Shown: positions 33,935-42,054 of the stretch, in pieces
Layout: each line of letters opens with the position of its first letter
Numbering within the stretch: the stretch's first letter is position 1
Assembly: GCA_026398615.1 (NCBI GenBank)
Contig: JAPLSN010000024.1
Location: 1-64,000 of the forward strand
From: Spirochaetota bacterium
Lineage (GTDB): Bacteria > Spirochaetota > Spirochaetia > Treponematales > UBA12059
Length of the DNA: 64,000 nucleotides
Direction: 5' to 3'
Translations under genes and position numbers: made by a program
Notes under the pieces: generated by a model
What the model was told of the DNA's origin: nothing
Databases searched by the model: none
The model's input: the letters and a program-made list of their open reading frames with translations, nothing else

Positions 33935-34777
33935 CTACACTCCCACGAACTCCATGAGCTCCCCGGATTCCTCCCGGAGCTTGCGGATGGCCCTCTTTTC
34001 TATCTGCCTGACGGTTTCGGGGGAAATCCCCATGCGGTCGCCGATGGTCTTCAGGGTGTACTTCCTGCCGTTGAAGAACTCGAAGCGGTACATGAGTATC
34101 TGCCGCTCCTTTTCCATGAGCAGTTCCAGCATCTCGAGGGCTTTCTGCCGGATGCATTCCTTCATGAGCCCGGAATCGGGGCTGTAGGTGTAGTCCTCGA
34201 ACACATCCATGAAGCGGCCCGAATCCTCGGAGGATTCGCAGTCGAGGGAAACGGGCGCCGAGGACAGTTCGAGCACGCGGGTGACGAGGCAGTCGGGCCT
34301 TCCCACGTCCTTCGAAATCTCGGAGATGGTCGGTTCGCGGCCGAGGGTCTGCATCAGGCCGTTGTAGGACTTCTGGATTTTCTTGAGCAGTTCTTCCTTT
34401 CGGTGGGGAAGACGGATGGACCTGCGGCTGTTGACCAGGGAACGGGTTATGGCTTGCTTGATCCACCACGAGGCATACGTGGAGAAACGCACGTTCCTCC
34501 GGTCATCGAACTTTTCCGCGGCGCGGATCAAGCCCATGTTTCCTTCCTGGATCAGGTCGATCAAGGGCACGTCCGATGTGGCAAAAGTCCTGGCGATCTT
34601 GACGACGAGCCGCAGGTTCGACTCGATAAGCCTCTGGCGAGCGGCTTCCTCTCCGGCCCGGATGCGGCGGGAAAGGTCGCCTTCCTCCTCGGCGGTAAGG
34701 AGAGGAATCAACTTGATCTTCGCGTAATACGCCTTCAGGGTGTCTTCGCGATCGGTGCTATCGGCAATCGTCTTCAT
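33935..34777 (-). CDS. RpoS-like group 2 sigma-70 factor
   Basis: The 280-residue factor has region 1.2 (DTLKAYYAKIKLIPLLTAEEE), region 2 (NLRLVVKIAR, LIDLIQEGNMGLIRAAEKFD, RFSTYASWWIKQAI) and region 3. Region 4 ends with the helix-turn-helix TLKTIGDRMGISPETVRQIEKRAIRKLR. It lacks the long N-terminal region of RpoD, so it is an alternative (general-stress-type) factor; Borrelia RpoS is of similar size. The ATG at 34777 follows GGAGACAC. A -24/-12 element lies directly upstream. Calling it rpoS would need phylogeny. Confidence 0.88.
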   Translation of the reverse strand: MKTIADSTDREDTLKAYYAKIKLIPLLTAEEEGDLSRRIRAGEEAARQRLIESNLRLVVKIARTFATSDVPLIDLIQEGNMGLIRAAEKFDDRRNVRFSTYASWWIKQAITRSLVNSRRSIRLPHRKEELLKKIQKSYNGLMQTLGREPTISEISKDVGRPDCLVTRVLELSSAPVSLDCESSEDSGRFMDVFEDYTYSPDSGLMKECIRQKALEMLELLMEKERQILMYRFEFFNGRKYTLKTIGDRMGISPETVRQIEKRAIRKLREESGELMEFVGV

Positions 34778-34800
34778 CGTGTGTCTCCACACAATATTGA

Positions 34801-34816
34801 GCAGTAATCGTGCCAA
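34801..34816 (-). promoter_or_regulatory. Sigma-54 type (-24/-12) promoter of the sigma-factor gene
   Basis: On the minus strand the 16 bases read TTGGCACGATTACTGC. The invariant GG and GC are exactly 10 bases apart, matching the RpoN consensus TGGCAC-N5-TTGC in all but one base. The GC lies 24 bases before the ATG, so transcription would start about 10 bases before it. Confidence 0.65.
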
Positions 34817-34909
34817 GATATGCCAAATTGACAGATATTACGCTATGTCGTTCCCTGACAATCATTTAAAAATAGAAACGCATGGATTGTCGGTTGAAAT
34901 TCATGTTCG

Positions 34910-34958
34910 CTGTATACTTTTGTCGCCAAAAGTGGGCACAGAACCTGTATACTTTTGT
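34910..34958. repeat. 14-bp direct repeats, possible activator-binding site
   Basis: CTGTATACTTTTGT occurs at 34910-34923 and 34945-34958. The core ACTTTTG also appears inverted at 34927-34933, making ACTTTTG-N4-CAAAAGT. The repeats lie about 95-145 bases upstream of the -24/-12 element, the usual distance for an enhancer bound by a sigma-54 activator. The surrounding 34820-35080 is A/T-rich and holds no other gene that I can support. Confidence 0.5.
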
Positions 34959-35088
34959 AGGCAGTAACCATGGCATGATGCGAGGAAAAACAGACAACAC
35001 GACCCGCTTCGCAAACGTGAGGAGCATCCAGATCCAGAACGATTGGTGAAGTCGTTGAATTGTATATGGTTTAAGGAATTATCGGAAA

Positions 35089-35211
35089 TCAGTTCTGGCC
35101 GATATTGATGGCGGCATTCTGGATGCCGGCAGCTCCGGCGCTGGTCGGAAACTCGCGTATGAACGTAAAAACCGCAAGCAATACTATCACGGCAACAACA
35201 AGCTTTCGCAT
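35089..35211 (-). CDS. 40-residue exported or membrane peptide
   Basis: A 41-codon frame starts at ATG after GGGGGATATC and encodes MRKLVVAVIVLLAVFTFIRE followed by a small-residue-rich stretch ending GIQNAAINIGQN. The first 18 residues form a basic start plus hydrophobic core, typical of a signal or anchor. It lies 63 bases downstream of the M23 endopeptidase gene on the same strand. The region is less G/C-rich than neighbours, so codon bias gives little help. No family recognised; could be a secreted peptide. Confidence 0.5.
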   Translation of the reverse strand: MRKLVVAVIVLLAVFTFIREFPTSAGAAGIQNAAINIGQN

Positions 35212-35273
35212 GATATCCCCCGATTGCGGAATACTACATCGTCCCGCAAATTAAATCAACACTCTCCAGCATG

Positions 35274-36491
35274 TCAATTCAGCATCTTGAGCGGATTGAT
35301 GGCCGAGCCTCCCTTGAACAGCGAAAAGTGGAGATGGGAACCGGTGCTGATTCCGGAATTGCCGACCGTTCCGATACCTCCCCCCTGCGACACCGAGCCG
35401 CCTTTCCTGACGGAAACGCGGCTCAAGTGCCCGTACATGGTCTGGTACCCGTCGGAATGGCTCAGGATGATGTAGTTCCCGTAGACGGTGTTGTAGCCGG
35501 TATCCGCCACCTTGCCGTCCATGGCTGCCTTCACCGTATTCCCATAATCGGAGATGATATCGAGGCCATTGTGGAACTGGCGCGACCCGGTAAACGGGTT
35601 CGTGCGATAACCGAAATACGAGCTGAGCCTGCCCCGCACGGGCCAGATGACGAGTTTTCCTAGGGCCTTCTTCATTTCGTTCGCGGAGAGCCGGGCGCCG
35701 GGTATGAACAGTGTCGTGCCGATGGCGATCGTTTCGGACGCAAGGTCGTTGGCGTCGAGGATGGTGGTCACTGCCACCTTGTACCTGCCGGCAATGATCG
35801 AGAGATTTTCGCCCCTGGTCACGGTGTGGACGATCCCGGACATGTTGGGGATTTTCAGCACGGTGCCGGCCGCGACCCTGGAAGCCGTCTTGATGCCGTT
35901 CATGCTGATGATGCTGTCGAGGGTCACGCCGAACCTGGTGGCGATCGCGCCCAGGTTGTCCCCGCGTTTGACGGTATGGGTCGCCACCTGGAGGGTCACC
36001 GGCGTGCGGGGAACGTTCACGGCTTCCGATGCGGCCTCTACCTCGATCGTGTCCGCAAGTTCAGGCGATATGAAGGATAGCAGCAGGTCGGATCCGGCGC
36101 CGGCGTCCCGCGGCAACGCGATCGCCGCAGGGAGTTCGCGGACCGACAGTGCAAGGGATATGACGACGAGCAGCACGCCGAGGGCGATCGCGAAAATTAC
36201 CGGCAGGAGGGACAGGATTTCGGGCGACAGGAACGCGCGGACACTTCGTGTTCCGCCAAAACCGGGGCTTTCGGAGGACAAATCCCTGCTCGTGACGCAT
36301 TCCGCCGCGACCAGGGACTCGTTGCCCGGCAGGATGGACACGAATGCCCGTTCCGCGTTCCTGTCCGGTCGACCTTGAGTTCGGGCGCTCGGGGCTTGCT
36401 TGGCCAGAGACTGGGGTTCTTGCCGGGCAGCAGGCGTCATGAAGAACGTCCTGTGGCGTTCGACCCGTTGGCTCCCGATTATTCCATCCAT
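35274..36491 (-). CDS. LysM-containing M23 endopeptidase, membrane-anchored
   Basis: About 405 residues with a cytoplasmic N-terminus, one membrane span (LSLLPVIFAIALGVLLVVISLALSV), two LysM domains (HTVKRGDNLGAIATRFGV and HTVTRGENLSIIAGRYKV) and a C-terminal peptidase M23. The zinc residues are in QFHNGLDI and SHLHFSLF, so it should be an active LytM-type endopeptidase that cuts peptidoglycan cross-links. The start is one of two ATGs two codons apart; I prefer the second because AGAAGG is then 8 bases away. A signal peptidase gene diverges from it and a PBP gene follows, forming a cell-wall neighbourhood. Confidence 0.9.
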   Translation of the reverse strand: MDGIIGSQRVERHRTFFMTPAARQEPQSLAKQAPSARTQGRPDRNAERAFVSILPGNESLVAAECVTSRDLSSESPGFGGTRSVRAFLSPEILSLLPVIFAIALGVLLVVISLALSVRELPAAIALPRDAGAGSDLLLSFISPELADTIEVEAASEAVNVPRTPVTLQVATHTVKRGDNLGAIATRFGVTLDSIISMNGIKTASRVAAGTVLKIPNMSGIVHTVTRGENLSIIAGRYKVAVTTILDANDLASETIAIGTTLFIPGARLSANEMKKALGKLVIWPVRGRLSSYFGYRTNPFTGSRQFHNGLDIISDYGNTVKAAMDGKVADTGYNTVYGNYIILSHSDGYQTMYGHLSRVSVRKGGSVSQGGGIGTVGNSGISTGSHLHFSLFKGGSAINPLKMLN

Positions 36492-36614
36492 ATCCATCGC
36501 CTTCTCTTTATCGACAGGAATCCCACGGGCGTTTATAGTGGAGGCTCGCCAAATTCGGCGATCCCTCGCGAAAACCGTCGCGGGGAACGGTCGGGCGATT
36601 GTACGGAGATCGGC

Positions 36615-37145
36615 ATGGATGAGAGAGCGGCCCCGAGCCGCGAGCGAACCAGGCGGAAGCCATCCTCGCCCGCCCGAATCGTGGCGGTCGCTATCTCCGT
36701 CGCCCTCCTCGTCAAGTCGACCGTCATCGACCTTGCCGTCGTGGACGGTACTTCCATGGAACCCCTGCTCTCGAAGGGGTCGATCGTGCTGGTCGTGCGC
36801 TGCGCCTTCGGGATCCGGCTCCCTGTCCTGGGCCGCTACATCCTCAGGTGGCACGGACCGGCCGCGGATTCCGTCGTGGCGGCTGAAGGACCGCACGGCA
36901 AGATCGTCAAGCGGGTTTTCGCGACAGGTCCTGCCGTCATCACCATCGCGGGGGGAGGACTCTCCACGGGGGACGGGCGGCGCGTCCCGCAAGCCGCGGG
37001 CGGCCCCGAAGCCGGTTCGATTCTCGTGGGTCCGGGCGAGGTATTCCTGGTCGGAACGAATCCCTTCGAATCCGTCGATTCGAGAACCTACGGTCCGCTA
37101 CCGATTGAGAAGATCCTCGGAACCGTGATAGCCTTCGGCAGATAG
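36615..37145 (+). CDS. lepB: Signal peptidase I
   Basis: The 176-residue protein has one N-terminal membrane helix (ARIVAVAISVALLVKSTVIDL) and the catalytic dyad of type I leader peptidases: Ser47 in GTSMEPLLSKG and Lys99 in KIVKRVFA. The last conserved box is VGTNPFESVDSRTYGPLP, where the usual GDN is replaced by GTN. It removes signal peptides on the outer face of the inner membrane. GGAGAT lies before the ATG. It is 6 bases upstream of the penicillin-binding protein gene and likely cotranscribed. Confidence 0.88.
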   Translation: MDERAAPSRERTRRKPSSPARIVAVAISVALLVKSTVIDLAVVDGTSMEPLLSKGSIVLVVRCAFGIRLPVLGRYILRWHGPAADSVVAAEGPHGKIVKRVFATGPAVITIAGGGLSTGDGRRVPQAAGGPEAGSILVGPGEVFLVGTNPFESVDSRTYGPLPIEKILGTVIAFGR

Positions 37146-37151
37146 TACGCC

Positions 37152-39047
37152 ATGGCCAAACCATTCCTCCGATTCTGGCGCCATGCGATCGTCCTGGTCG
37201 CCATCGCCGCGTTCGCCTCCTACATCCTCGTCCGCTTCGCGACGCTCGCGAGCATGGGACCCATTCCCTCCGCCCAGAAACGCGCCGAACGCGTGCGGGG
37301 CGAGATACTCGACCGGGAAGGCAGGCCGCTCGCCGTCGAAACGTCCCTCTACAACATCGCCGTCTGGCGGCCTGAAGTGGATCGGCAGAAACTCCCCGAG
37401 GACGCCGCCTTCCTGGCGGACCTGCTGTCCGAAGGTGCAGGAGGCGAGGGCGAAACGGCCGTCGAGATGGTGTCGAGGATCGAATCGAGCAGGAACGATT
37501 TCCTCTACCTCGTCAAGCGCGTCCAGGCTTCCGCCGCGCGGCGCATCCAGGACGAACGGCGTTCAGGCGGCCTCAAGGGCTTCATCATCGAGCGGGTGCC
37601 GGGCAGGATCTACCCGGAAAAGAGCCTCGCCAGCCATCTCATCGGCTTCATCGGGGACGACGGGCACGGCCTGGTCGGCATCGAGGAGAAATTCGACGGG
37701 GACCTTTCCCCTCCGCCCGAACCCGGCGCGTCCGGCGAAATCCGCGGCAACTCCGTCGTCCTCACCATCGACGCGGACGTGCAGTACCAGGCGGAAGCCA
37801 TAGCCCGGAAAACGAGGGAGGAGAACAAGGCCGAGGCGGTCATCCTCATCGTGTCCGCCGTCGACTCAGGCGAGATCATCGCGTATGCCGCGATGCCCGA
37901 CTTCGATCCCAACGACTTCCTGTCATACCCCGAAACGCGGTACGCCGACCTTCCCGCCACCTATATGTACGAACCGGGATCGGTCATGAAGATATTCACC
38001 ATGGCGTCCGTACTGGATCTCGGCGCCATCGACATGCATACCGCCTTCACCTGCGACGGCACCTACGAACGGACCACGGGCGCGGGAGAGAAGATCGTCA
38101 TCAAGGACTCAGGCGTCCACGGCCGCGTGGATCTCACGCGTATCCTAATGTACTCGTGCAACGCCGGCGCCAGCTACGCCTCCGACCTGGTGCCGGGGCT
38201 GGATTTCTACGACAAGCTCAGGCGTTTCGGCTTCGGTTCCAGGACGGGCATTACCCTGCCGGGCGAAAGTCCGGGCCGACTCGCCCGGGTCGAGGATTGG
38301 TCGTCGCGGACGAAGCCGACCATCGCGTTCGGGCAGGAGATCTCCGTCACGGCCCTGCAGGTCGTGCAGGCTGCTTCGGCGATCGGGAACGGCGGCGTGC
38401 GGATGAAGCCCCTCGTGGCCAGGCGGGTGACGGCGCCGGACGGGACGGTCCTGCGCGAGGACGCGCCGCTGGGGACGAAGGTCGTCTCCCCGGAGACCGC
38501 CCGCGACATACTCGCCGCGATGGAAGCAGCCTCGCTCGAGGGCGGGTCGGGATGGCGCGCCAGGATTCCCGACTTCAGGATATCCGTGAAGACCGGCACC
38601 GCCCAGATGGTGGAGAGCGGCAGGCGGGGTTATTCGTCCGAGGATTTCATCGCGAGCTGCATCGCCATCTTCCCGACCGACGCTCCGAGTTTCGTCGTCT
38701 ATGTCGCGGTCATCAAACCCCGCGGGGAATCGATCCAGGGCGGCAAGATCGCCGCCCCGCCGGTCCGCGAAACGGCCGAGATGGTCATAGAGCATTTCGG
38801 GCTGGCGCGCGGAACCGCCACGACGGTCCGTCACCCGGGCACCGTCGCCGTGCCCGATACGGGACCTGTCGAAATAGGGAGCGTCATGCCCGATCTGACC
38901 GGCGTCCCGAAGCGCCGGCTCCTGCCCCTCCTCTCGCGGAAGGATATCATCGTTCTCATTGAGGGCGACGGTTATGTCGCCGAGCAGAGCCCGAAGCCGG
39001 GCGAACCGGTGACCCCGGGCGCGACGGTCAGGCTGGTGCTCCGGTGA
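37152..39047 (+). CDS. Class B penicillin-binding protein with PASTA domain
   Basis: The 631-residue transpeptidase has an N-terminal membrane helix, a PBP dimer domain (about 45-190; RAERVRGEILDREGRPLAVE) and a transpeptidase domain with SxxK (Ser277, Lys280 in PGSVMK), SxN (Ser335 in YSCNAG) and KTG (Lys480). A single PASTA repeat closes the protein (VPKRRLLPLLSRKDI, PKPGEPVTPGATV). This order is that of FtsI/PBP3 or SpoVD-type enzymes cross-linking peptidoglycan at division or elongation. It is not in a mraW-ftsL-mur cluster here, so I leave the symbol open. Confidence 0.92.
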   Translation: MAKPFLRFWRHAIVLVAIAAFASYILVRFATLASMGPIPSAQKRAERVRGEILDREGRPLAVETSLYNIAVWRPEVDRQKLPEDAAFLADLLSEGAGGEGETAVEMVSRIESSRNDFLYLVKRVQASAARRIQDERRSGGLKGFIIERVPGRIYPEKSLASHLIGFIGDDGHGLVGIEEKFDGDLSPPPEPGASGEIRGNSVVLTIDADVQYQAEAIARKTREENKAEAVILIVSAVDSGEIIAYAAMPDFDPNDFLSYPETRYADLPATYMYEPGSVMKIFTMASVLDLGAIDMHTAFTCDGTYERTTGAGEKIVIKDSGVHGRVDLTRILMYSCNAGASYASDLVPGLDFYDKLRRFGFGSRTGITLPGESPGRLARVEDWSSRTKPTIAFGQEISVTALQVVQAASAIGNGGVRMKPLVARRVTAPDGTVLREDAPLGTKVVSPETARDILAAMEAASLEGGSGWRARIPDFRISVKTGTAQMVESGRRGYSSEDFIASCIAIFPTDAPSFVVYVAVIKPRGESIQGGKIAAPPVRETAEMVIEHFGLARGTATTVRHPGTVAVPDTGPVEIGSVMPDLTGVPKRRLLPLLSRKDIIVLIEGDGYVAEQSPKPGEPVTPGATVRLVLR

Positions 39048-40849
39048 TGCCCCTCGAACGGAACCTGGAGGCCATCGGGCTCCGTTTCCCGGAGCTGGCC
39101 CGCGAACTCTCGGCCGCTGAACCGGCTTCGATGGATACCCTGGCCGCGGCCTCCGGCGAGCCCACGGCTTCGATCGACGGGCTCCTCCTCCACTCACGCT
39201 ACGATCCGAGGTCCGAAGCTGACCGGGTCGCCTCCGATGTGGCGGCGGGCTGCCCCGACACCGTCGTGCTCCTCGGCATGGGCCTCGGCTACGTGGCGGA
39301 AGCCGTGCTCTCCCGGCTTCCCCGGGCCCGGCTCCTCGTGGCCGAAGCCGATGCGGCCGCCTTCGCCTCCTGCCTCCGCATCCGCGACATCTCGCAGCTC
39401 CTCGCCCGCGAGGAAGTGGGGCTCCTCATCGGCTCCGATCCGGAAGCGCTCTTCTGGGCTTTCGACCGCTTGGATACGCGCCGCGTGGCCGTCCACGAAA
39501 ACAAGGCGCTCACGGGCAGAAAACCCGAGTGGTACGCGGACGCGAAGTCGGCCATCGAACGCTTCCAGGGCAAGGAAAGCATCAACCGCAACACGCTGAA
39601 AAAATTCGGAAAGCTGTGGGTGCGGAACCTTGCGCGCAACGCCCGCGAGATCGGAAGGCGTCCCGGCGTCGCGTCGCTCGCCGGACTTTTCGCCGGCCTT
39701 CCCGCGATCGTCTGCGCCGCGGGTCCGAGCCTCGACGACGCGCTGCCGTTCCTGGCTGACGCGAGGCGCCGGGCCGTGATCGTCACGGTGGATACCGCCC
39801 TGCGCAGCCTTCTGCACGCCGGCGTGGAACCCGATTTCGTGGTCGTCGTGGACCCGCAGTACTGGAACGCCCGGCATCTCGACCGCTGCGAATCGGCATC
39901 TTCCATCATGATCGCGGAGTGTGCCGCCTGGCCATCGACCTTCAGGTTCGGTTGCGGCGCGACCTATCTCTGCTCGTCGCTCTATCCCCTCGGTACCTTT
40001 CTCGAGGAGCGGACGGGCGCGCGCAAGGGCAAGCTGGGCGCCGGCGGCTCCGTGGCGACGACCGCGTGGGACTTCGCGCGGACCCTCGGCTGTTCCCCGA
40101 TCTGGATGGCGGGCCTGGACCTCTCCTTCCCCGATGGCAGGACCCACGCGCGAGCGAGCGTCTTCGAACAGCGGGCGCTTACCCGGGGCGCGAGGCTGCG
40201 GCCAGCCGCCACCGAAGGCTTCGAAGCCATGCTCGGGGCGGGTCCGTTCAAGGCGCCCGACAATTCGGGCGGCAGCACCGTCACCGACAAGCGCATGATC
40301 CTCTACGCGTGGTGGTTCGAAAGCCGTCTCGGGAAACACCCCGAAGCCGTCACGCGCACCCTGTCGGCGAAGGGACTCGCGATTCCCGGCATGCCATTCG
40401 CCGACGTATCCGGGCTGGCGGCGGGCCCGGATGTGCGCGAGGGGATCGACACCGCGCTGGATGCGGCGAAAGAGGCCATCGAGGATCGCGAACGCGAGGT
40501 AGCCGCGGCGCTCGAGGGGCTCATCGACCTGCTCGACGAGATGGAGCGTTATTCCCGGACCGGGCTCGAGCTGAGCGCGAAGGCCCGGGAAGCCGCACGC
40601 AGGGGGGACGACGTGAAACCCTGGCTCGGCAAGCTCGACAGGATCGACGGGCGGATCATGGGCAACCAGGCCAAGGACGTGGCCGGATTCCTTTTCCCCG
40701 CCATCGACGAACTCCTCTCCGGGAGGGCGCGCAGCTTCGAGGAAAGCATCGGTCGATCTGAGACCGTTTACCGCGAGATCGCCCGCGCGGCGGCATACAA
40801 CCGCGAGATCCTGTCCACCGGCCGCTATACCGAAACCCCGGTTCGGTGA
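39047..40849 (+). CDS. DUF115 (MptE/Maf-like) protein
   Basis: The 600-residue protein has the DUF115 core: an N-terminal Rossmann-like part (VVLLGMGLGYVAEAVL), and the central AIVCAAGPSLDDALPFLADARRRA motif. Further on are IVTVDTALRSLLHAGVEPDFVVVVDPQ and GGSVATTAWDFARTLGCSPI. DUF115 proteins include archaeal 6-hydroxymethylpterin diphosphokinase MptE and bacterial Maf proteins that glycosylate flagellin with nonulosonic acids. In a motile spirochaete a flagellar glycosylation role is attractive but unproven; no sugar biosynthesis genes are next to it. The start overlaps the PBP stop (GTGATG; a GTG one codon earlier is possible). Confidence 0.82.
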   Translation: MPLERNLEAIGLRFPELARELSAAEPASMDTLAAASGEPTASIDGLLLHSRYDPRSEADRVASDVAAGCPDTVVLLGMGLGYVAEAVLSRLPRARLLVAEADAAAFASCLRIRDISQLLAREEVGLLIGSDPEALFWAFDRLDTRRVAVHENKALTGRKPEWYADAKSAIERFQGKESINRNTLKKFGKLWVRNLARNAREIGRRPGVASLAGLFAGLPAIVCAAGPSLDDALPFLADARRRAVIVTVDTALRSLLHAGVEPDFVVVVDPQYWNARHLDRCESASSIMIAECAAWPSTFRFGCGATYLCSSLYPLGTFLEERTGARKGKLGAGGSVATTAWDFARTLGCSPIWMAGLDLSFPDGRTHARASVFEQRALTRGARLRPAATEGFEAMLGAGPFKAPDNSGGSTVTDKRMILYAWWFESRLGKHPEAVTRTLSAKGLAIPGMPFADVSGLAAGPDVREGIDTALDAAKEAIEDREREVAAALEGLIDLLDEMERYSRTGLELSAKAREAARRGDDVKPWLGKLDRIDGRIMGNQAKDVAGFLFPAIDELLSGRARSFEESIGRSETVYREIARAAAYNREILSTGRYTETPVR

Positions 40850-40861
40850 TACAAACCTTCG

Positions 40862-41344
40862 ATGAAGTATCTCATTTCGGGTGGCGTCAAGTCGGGGAAA
40901 AGCACGAGGGCGCTGGAAATCGCGCGGGGCTTCGCGGAACCCCGTTCCTTCCTGGCGACGGCGGTCGGCTTCGACGGCGAGATGAAGGAGAAGATCGCCC
41001 GGCACCGCGCGGAGCGGCAGGATGCGTTCGAAACGGTGGAGGAACCCTTCCTCATCCACGCCGCCGTGCGGGAACGCATGATCGTCGACTGCATCCCGAT
41101 GTGGCTCAACAACCTCTTCTTCGCTGGCAGGGAGGACGAAGCCGACGCCATCATCGACGCGTTCATCGAGCGACTGCCCGACGACATCGTGATCGTCACC
41201 AACGAGACGGGAATGGGCGTCATTCCGGCCGATGCGGCGTCGCGCCGCTACGGCGAACTGCTCGGTGCCGTCAACGCGCAGCTCGCGAAAGCCGTCGAAC
41301 GCGTCGAGCTCATGATCGCCGGCATACCCCTCAGGATAAAGTAG
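40862..41344 (+). CDS. cobU: Adenosylcobinamide kinase/guanylyltransferase
   Basis: The 160-residue enzyme phosphorylates adenosylcobinamide and attaches GMP in the nucleotide-loop assembly of cobalamin. Its P-loop is SGGVKSGKSTRALEIA. RSFLATAVGFDGEMKEKIARHR carries the guanylylated-histidine region, and IVTNETGMGVIPADAASRRYGELLGAVNAQLA is the typical C-terminal half. It is slightly short (CobU about 170-180). Ribosome site is poor; TACAAA ends 6 bases before the ATG, so a leaderless start is possible. First gene of cobU-cbiR-cobS. Confidence 0.93.
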   Translation: MKYLISGGVKSGKSTRALEIARGFAEPRSFLATAVGFDGEMKEKIARHRAERQDAFETVEEPFLIHAAVRERMIVDCIPMWLNNLFFAGREDEADAIIDAFIERLPDDIVIVTNETGMGVIPADAASRRYGELLGAVNAQLAKAVERVELMIAGIPLRIK

Positions 41345-41346
41345 CC

Positions 41347-42054
41347 ATGAGGATATCCGCGCCCTCATGGGTCGTTCCCGGCAGCTACGCGGAGAACGTC
41401 CGATTCCTCTCGGAGGATCCGCGCGTCGAAGGCGTCGAGCTCCTCTTCTTCCACTGGGACGGCGAAACACGGGACCTCTTCCGCAGGGAACGCGCGGAGC
41501 TGGAGACCTTCGCGCAGTCGGGCCGGTTCGCCTTCACCGCGCATCTCCCCGATACCGCCGATTCCCGCTGCGACGAAGTCGTGGAACTCGCCTCGGGCAT
41601 CGCGGATTCCTTCGTCGTCCATCCGCCGCGGACGGAAGCGGAGATCGAAGGCTTCGTAGAATGGTACTCGGACGCGGGCGCCGAATGGGGCGGGCGTTTC
41701 TTCCTCGAGAACACGATGGCCGAAGCCTTCGACCGTGCGGCGGCCGCGTTGCCCGACGCTCCGATCTGCTTCGATACCGGCCATGTCCTCCTCGAAGGCG
41801 GCGATCCCGCGAAGGTTCTCGCGTCGCTCGTGGCGGCGGGAAGGGAAATTCGTGAAATCCACATCCACGGCATGTCCGCGGGGCATGACCACGGCGCCTT
41901 CGGCCCGGCCGAACCGTGGCTGCTGGACCTGGCGCCGCATCTGGTAACTTTCGAAGGCATCCTCGAGATCGAGGTCTTCTCCGCCGCCGAACTCGGAACG
42001 TGCATCGAATCCTTAAGGAGCATCCTACGAAACCCTGGCTCAAGCGCCTCTTAA
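41347..42054 (+). CDS. cbiR: Cobamide-remodelling phosphodiesterase-like protein
   Basis: The 235-residue protein has a TIM-barrel of the AP-endonuclease-2/xylose-isomerase type: VEGVELLFFHWDG, FAFTAHLPD, VVHPPRTEAE, FFLENTM, ICFDTGHVLLEGG, EIHIHGMSAGHDHG and FEGILEIEVF supply metal-binding His, Glu and Asp residues. CbiR of Akkermansia, which removes the lower-ligand nucleotide from imported cobamides so they can be rebuilt, belongs to this fold and is encoded beside cobU. The placement between cobU and cobS supports the assignment. The ATG is 2 bases after the cobU stop. Confidence 0.82.
   Translation: MRISAPSWVVPGSYAENVRFLSEDPRVEGVELLFFHWDGETRDLFRRERAELETFAQSGRFAFTAHLPDTADSRCDEVVELASGIADSFVVHPPRTEAEIEGFVEWYSDAGAEWGGRFFLENTMAEAFDRAAAALPDAPICFDTGHVLLEGGDPAKVLASLVAAGREIREIHIHGMSAGHDHGAFGPAEPWLLDLAPHLVTFEGILEIEVFSAAELGTCIESLRSILRNPGSSAS

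Noticed and set aside
40826..40861. Leaderless promoter for cobU
   Set aside because: TACAAA is well placed, but no acceptable -35 box was found at 16-18 bases, so it was not listed as a promoter.
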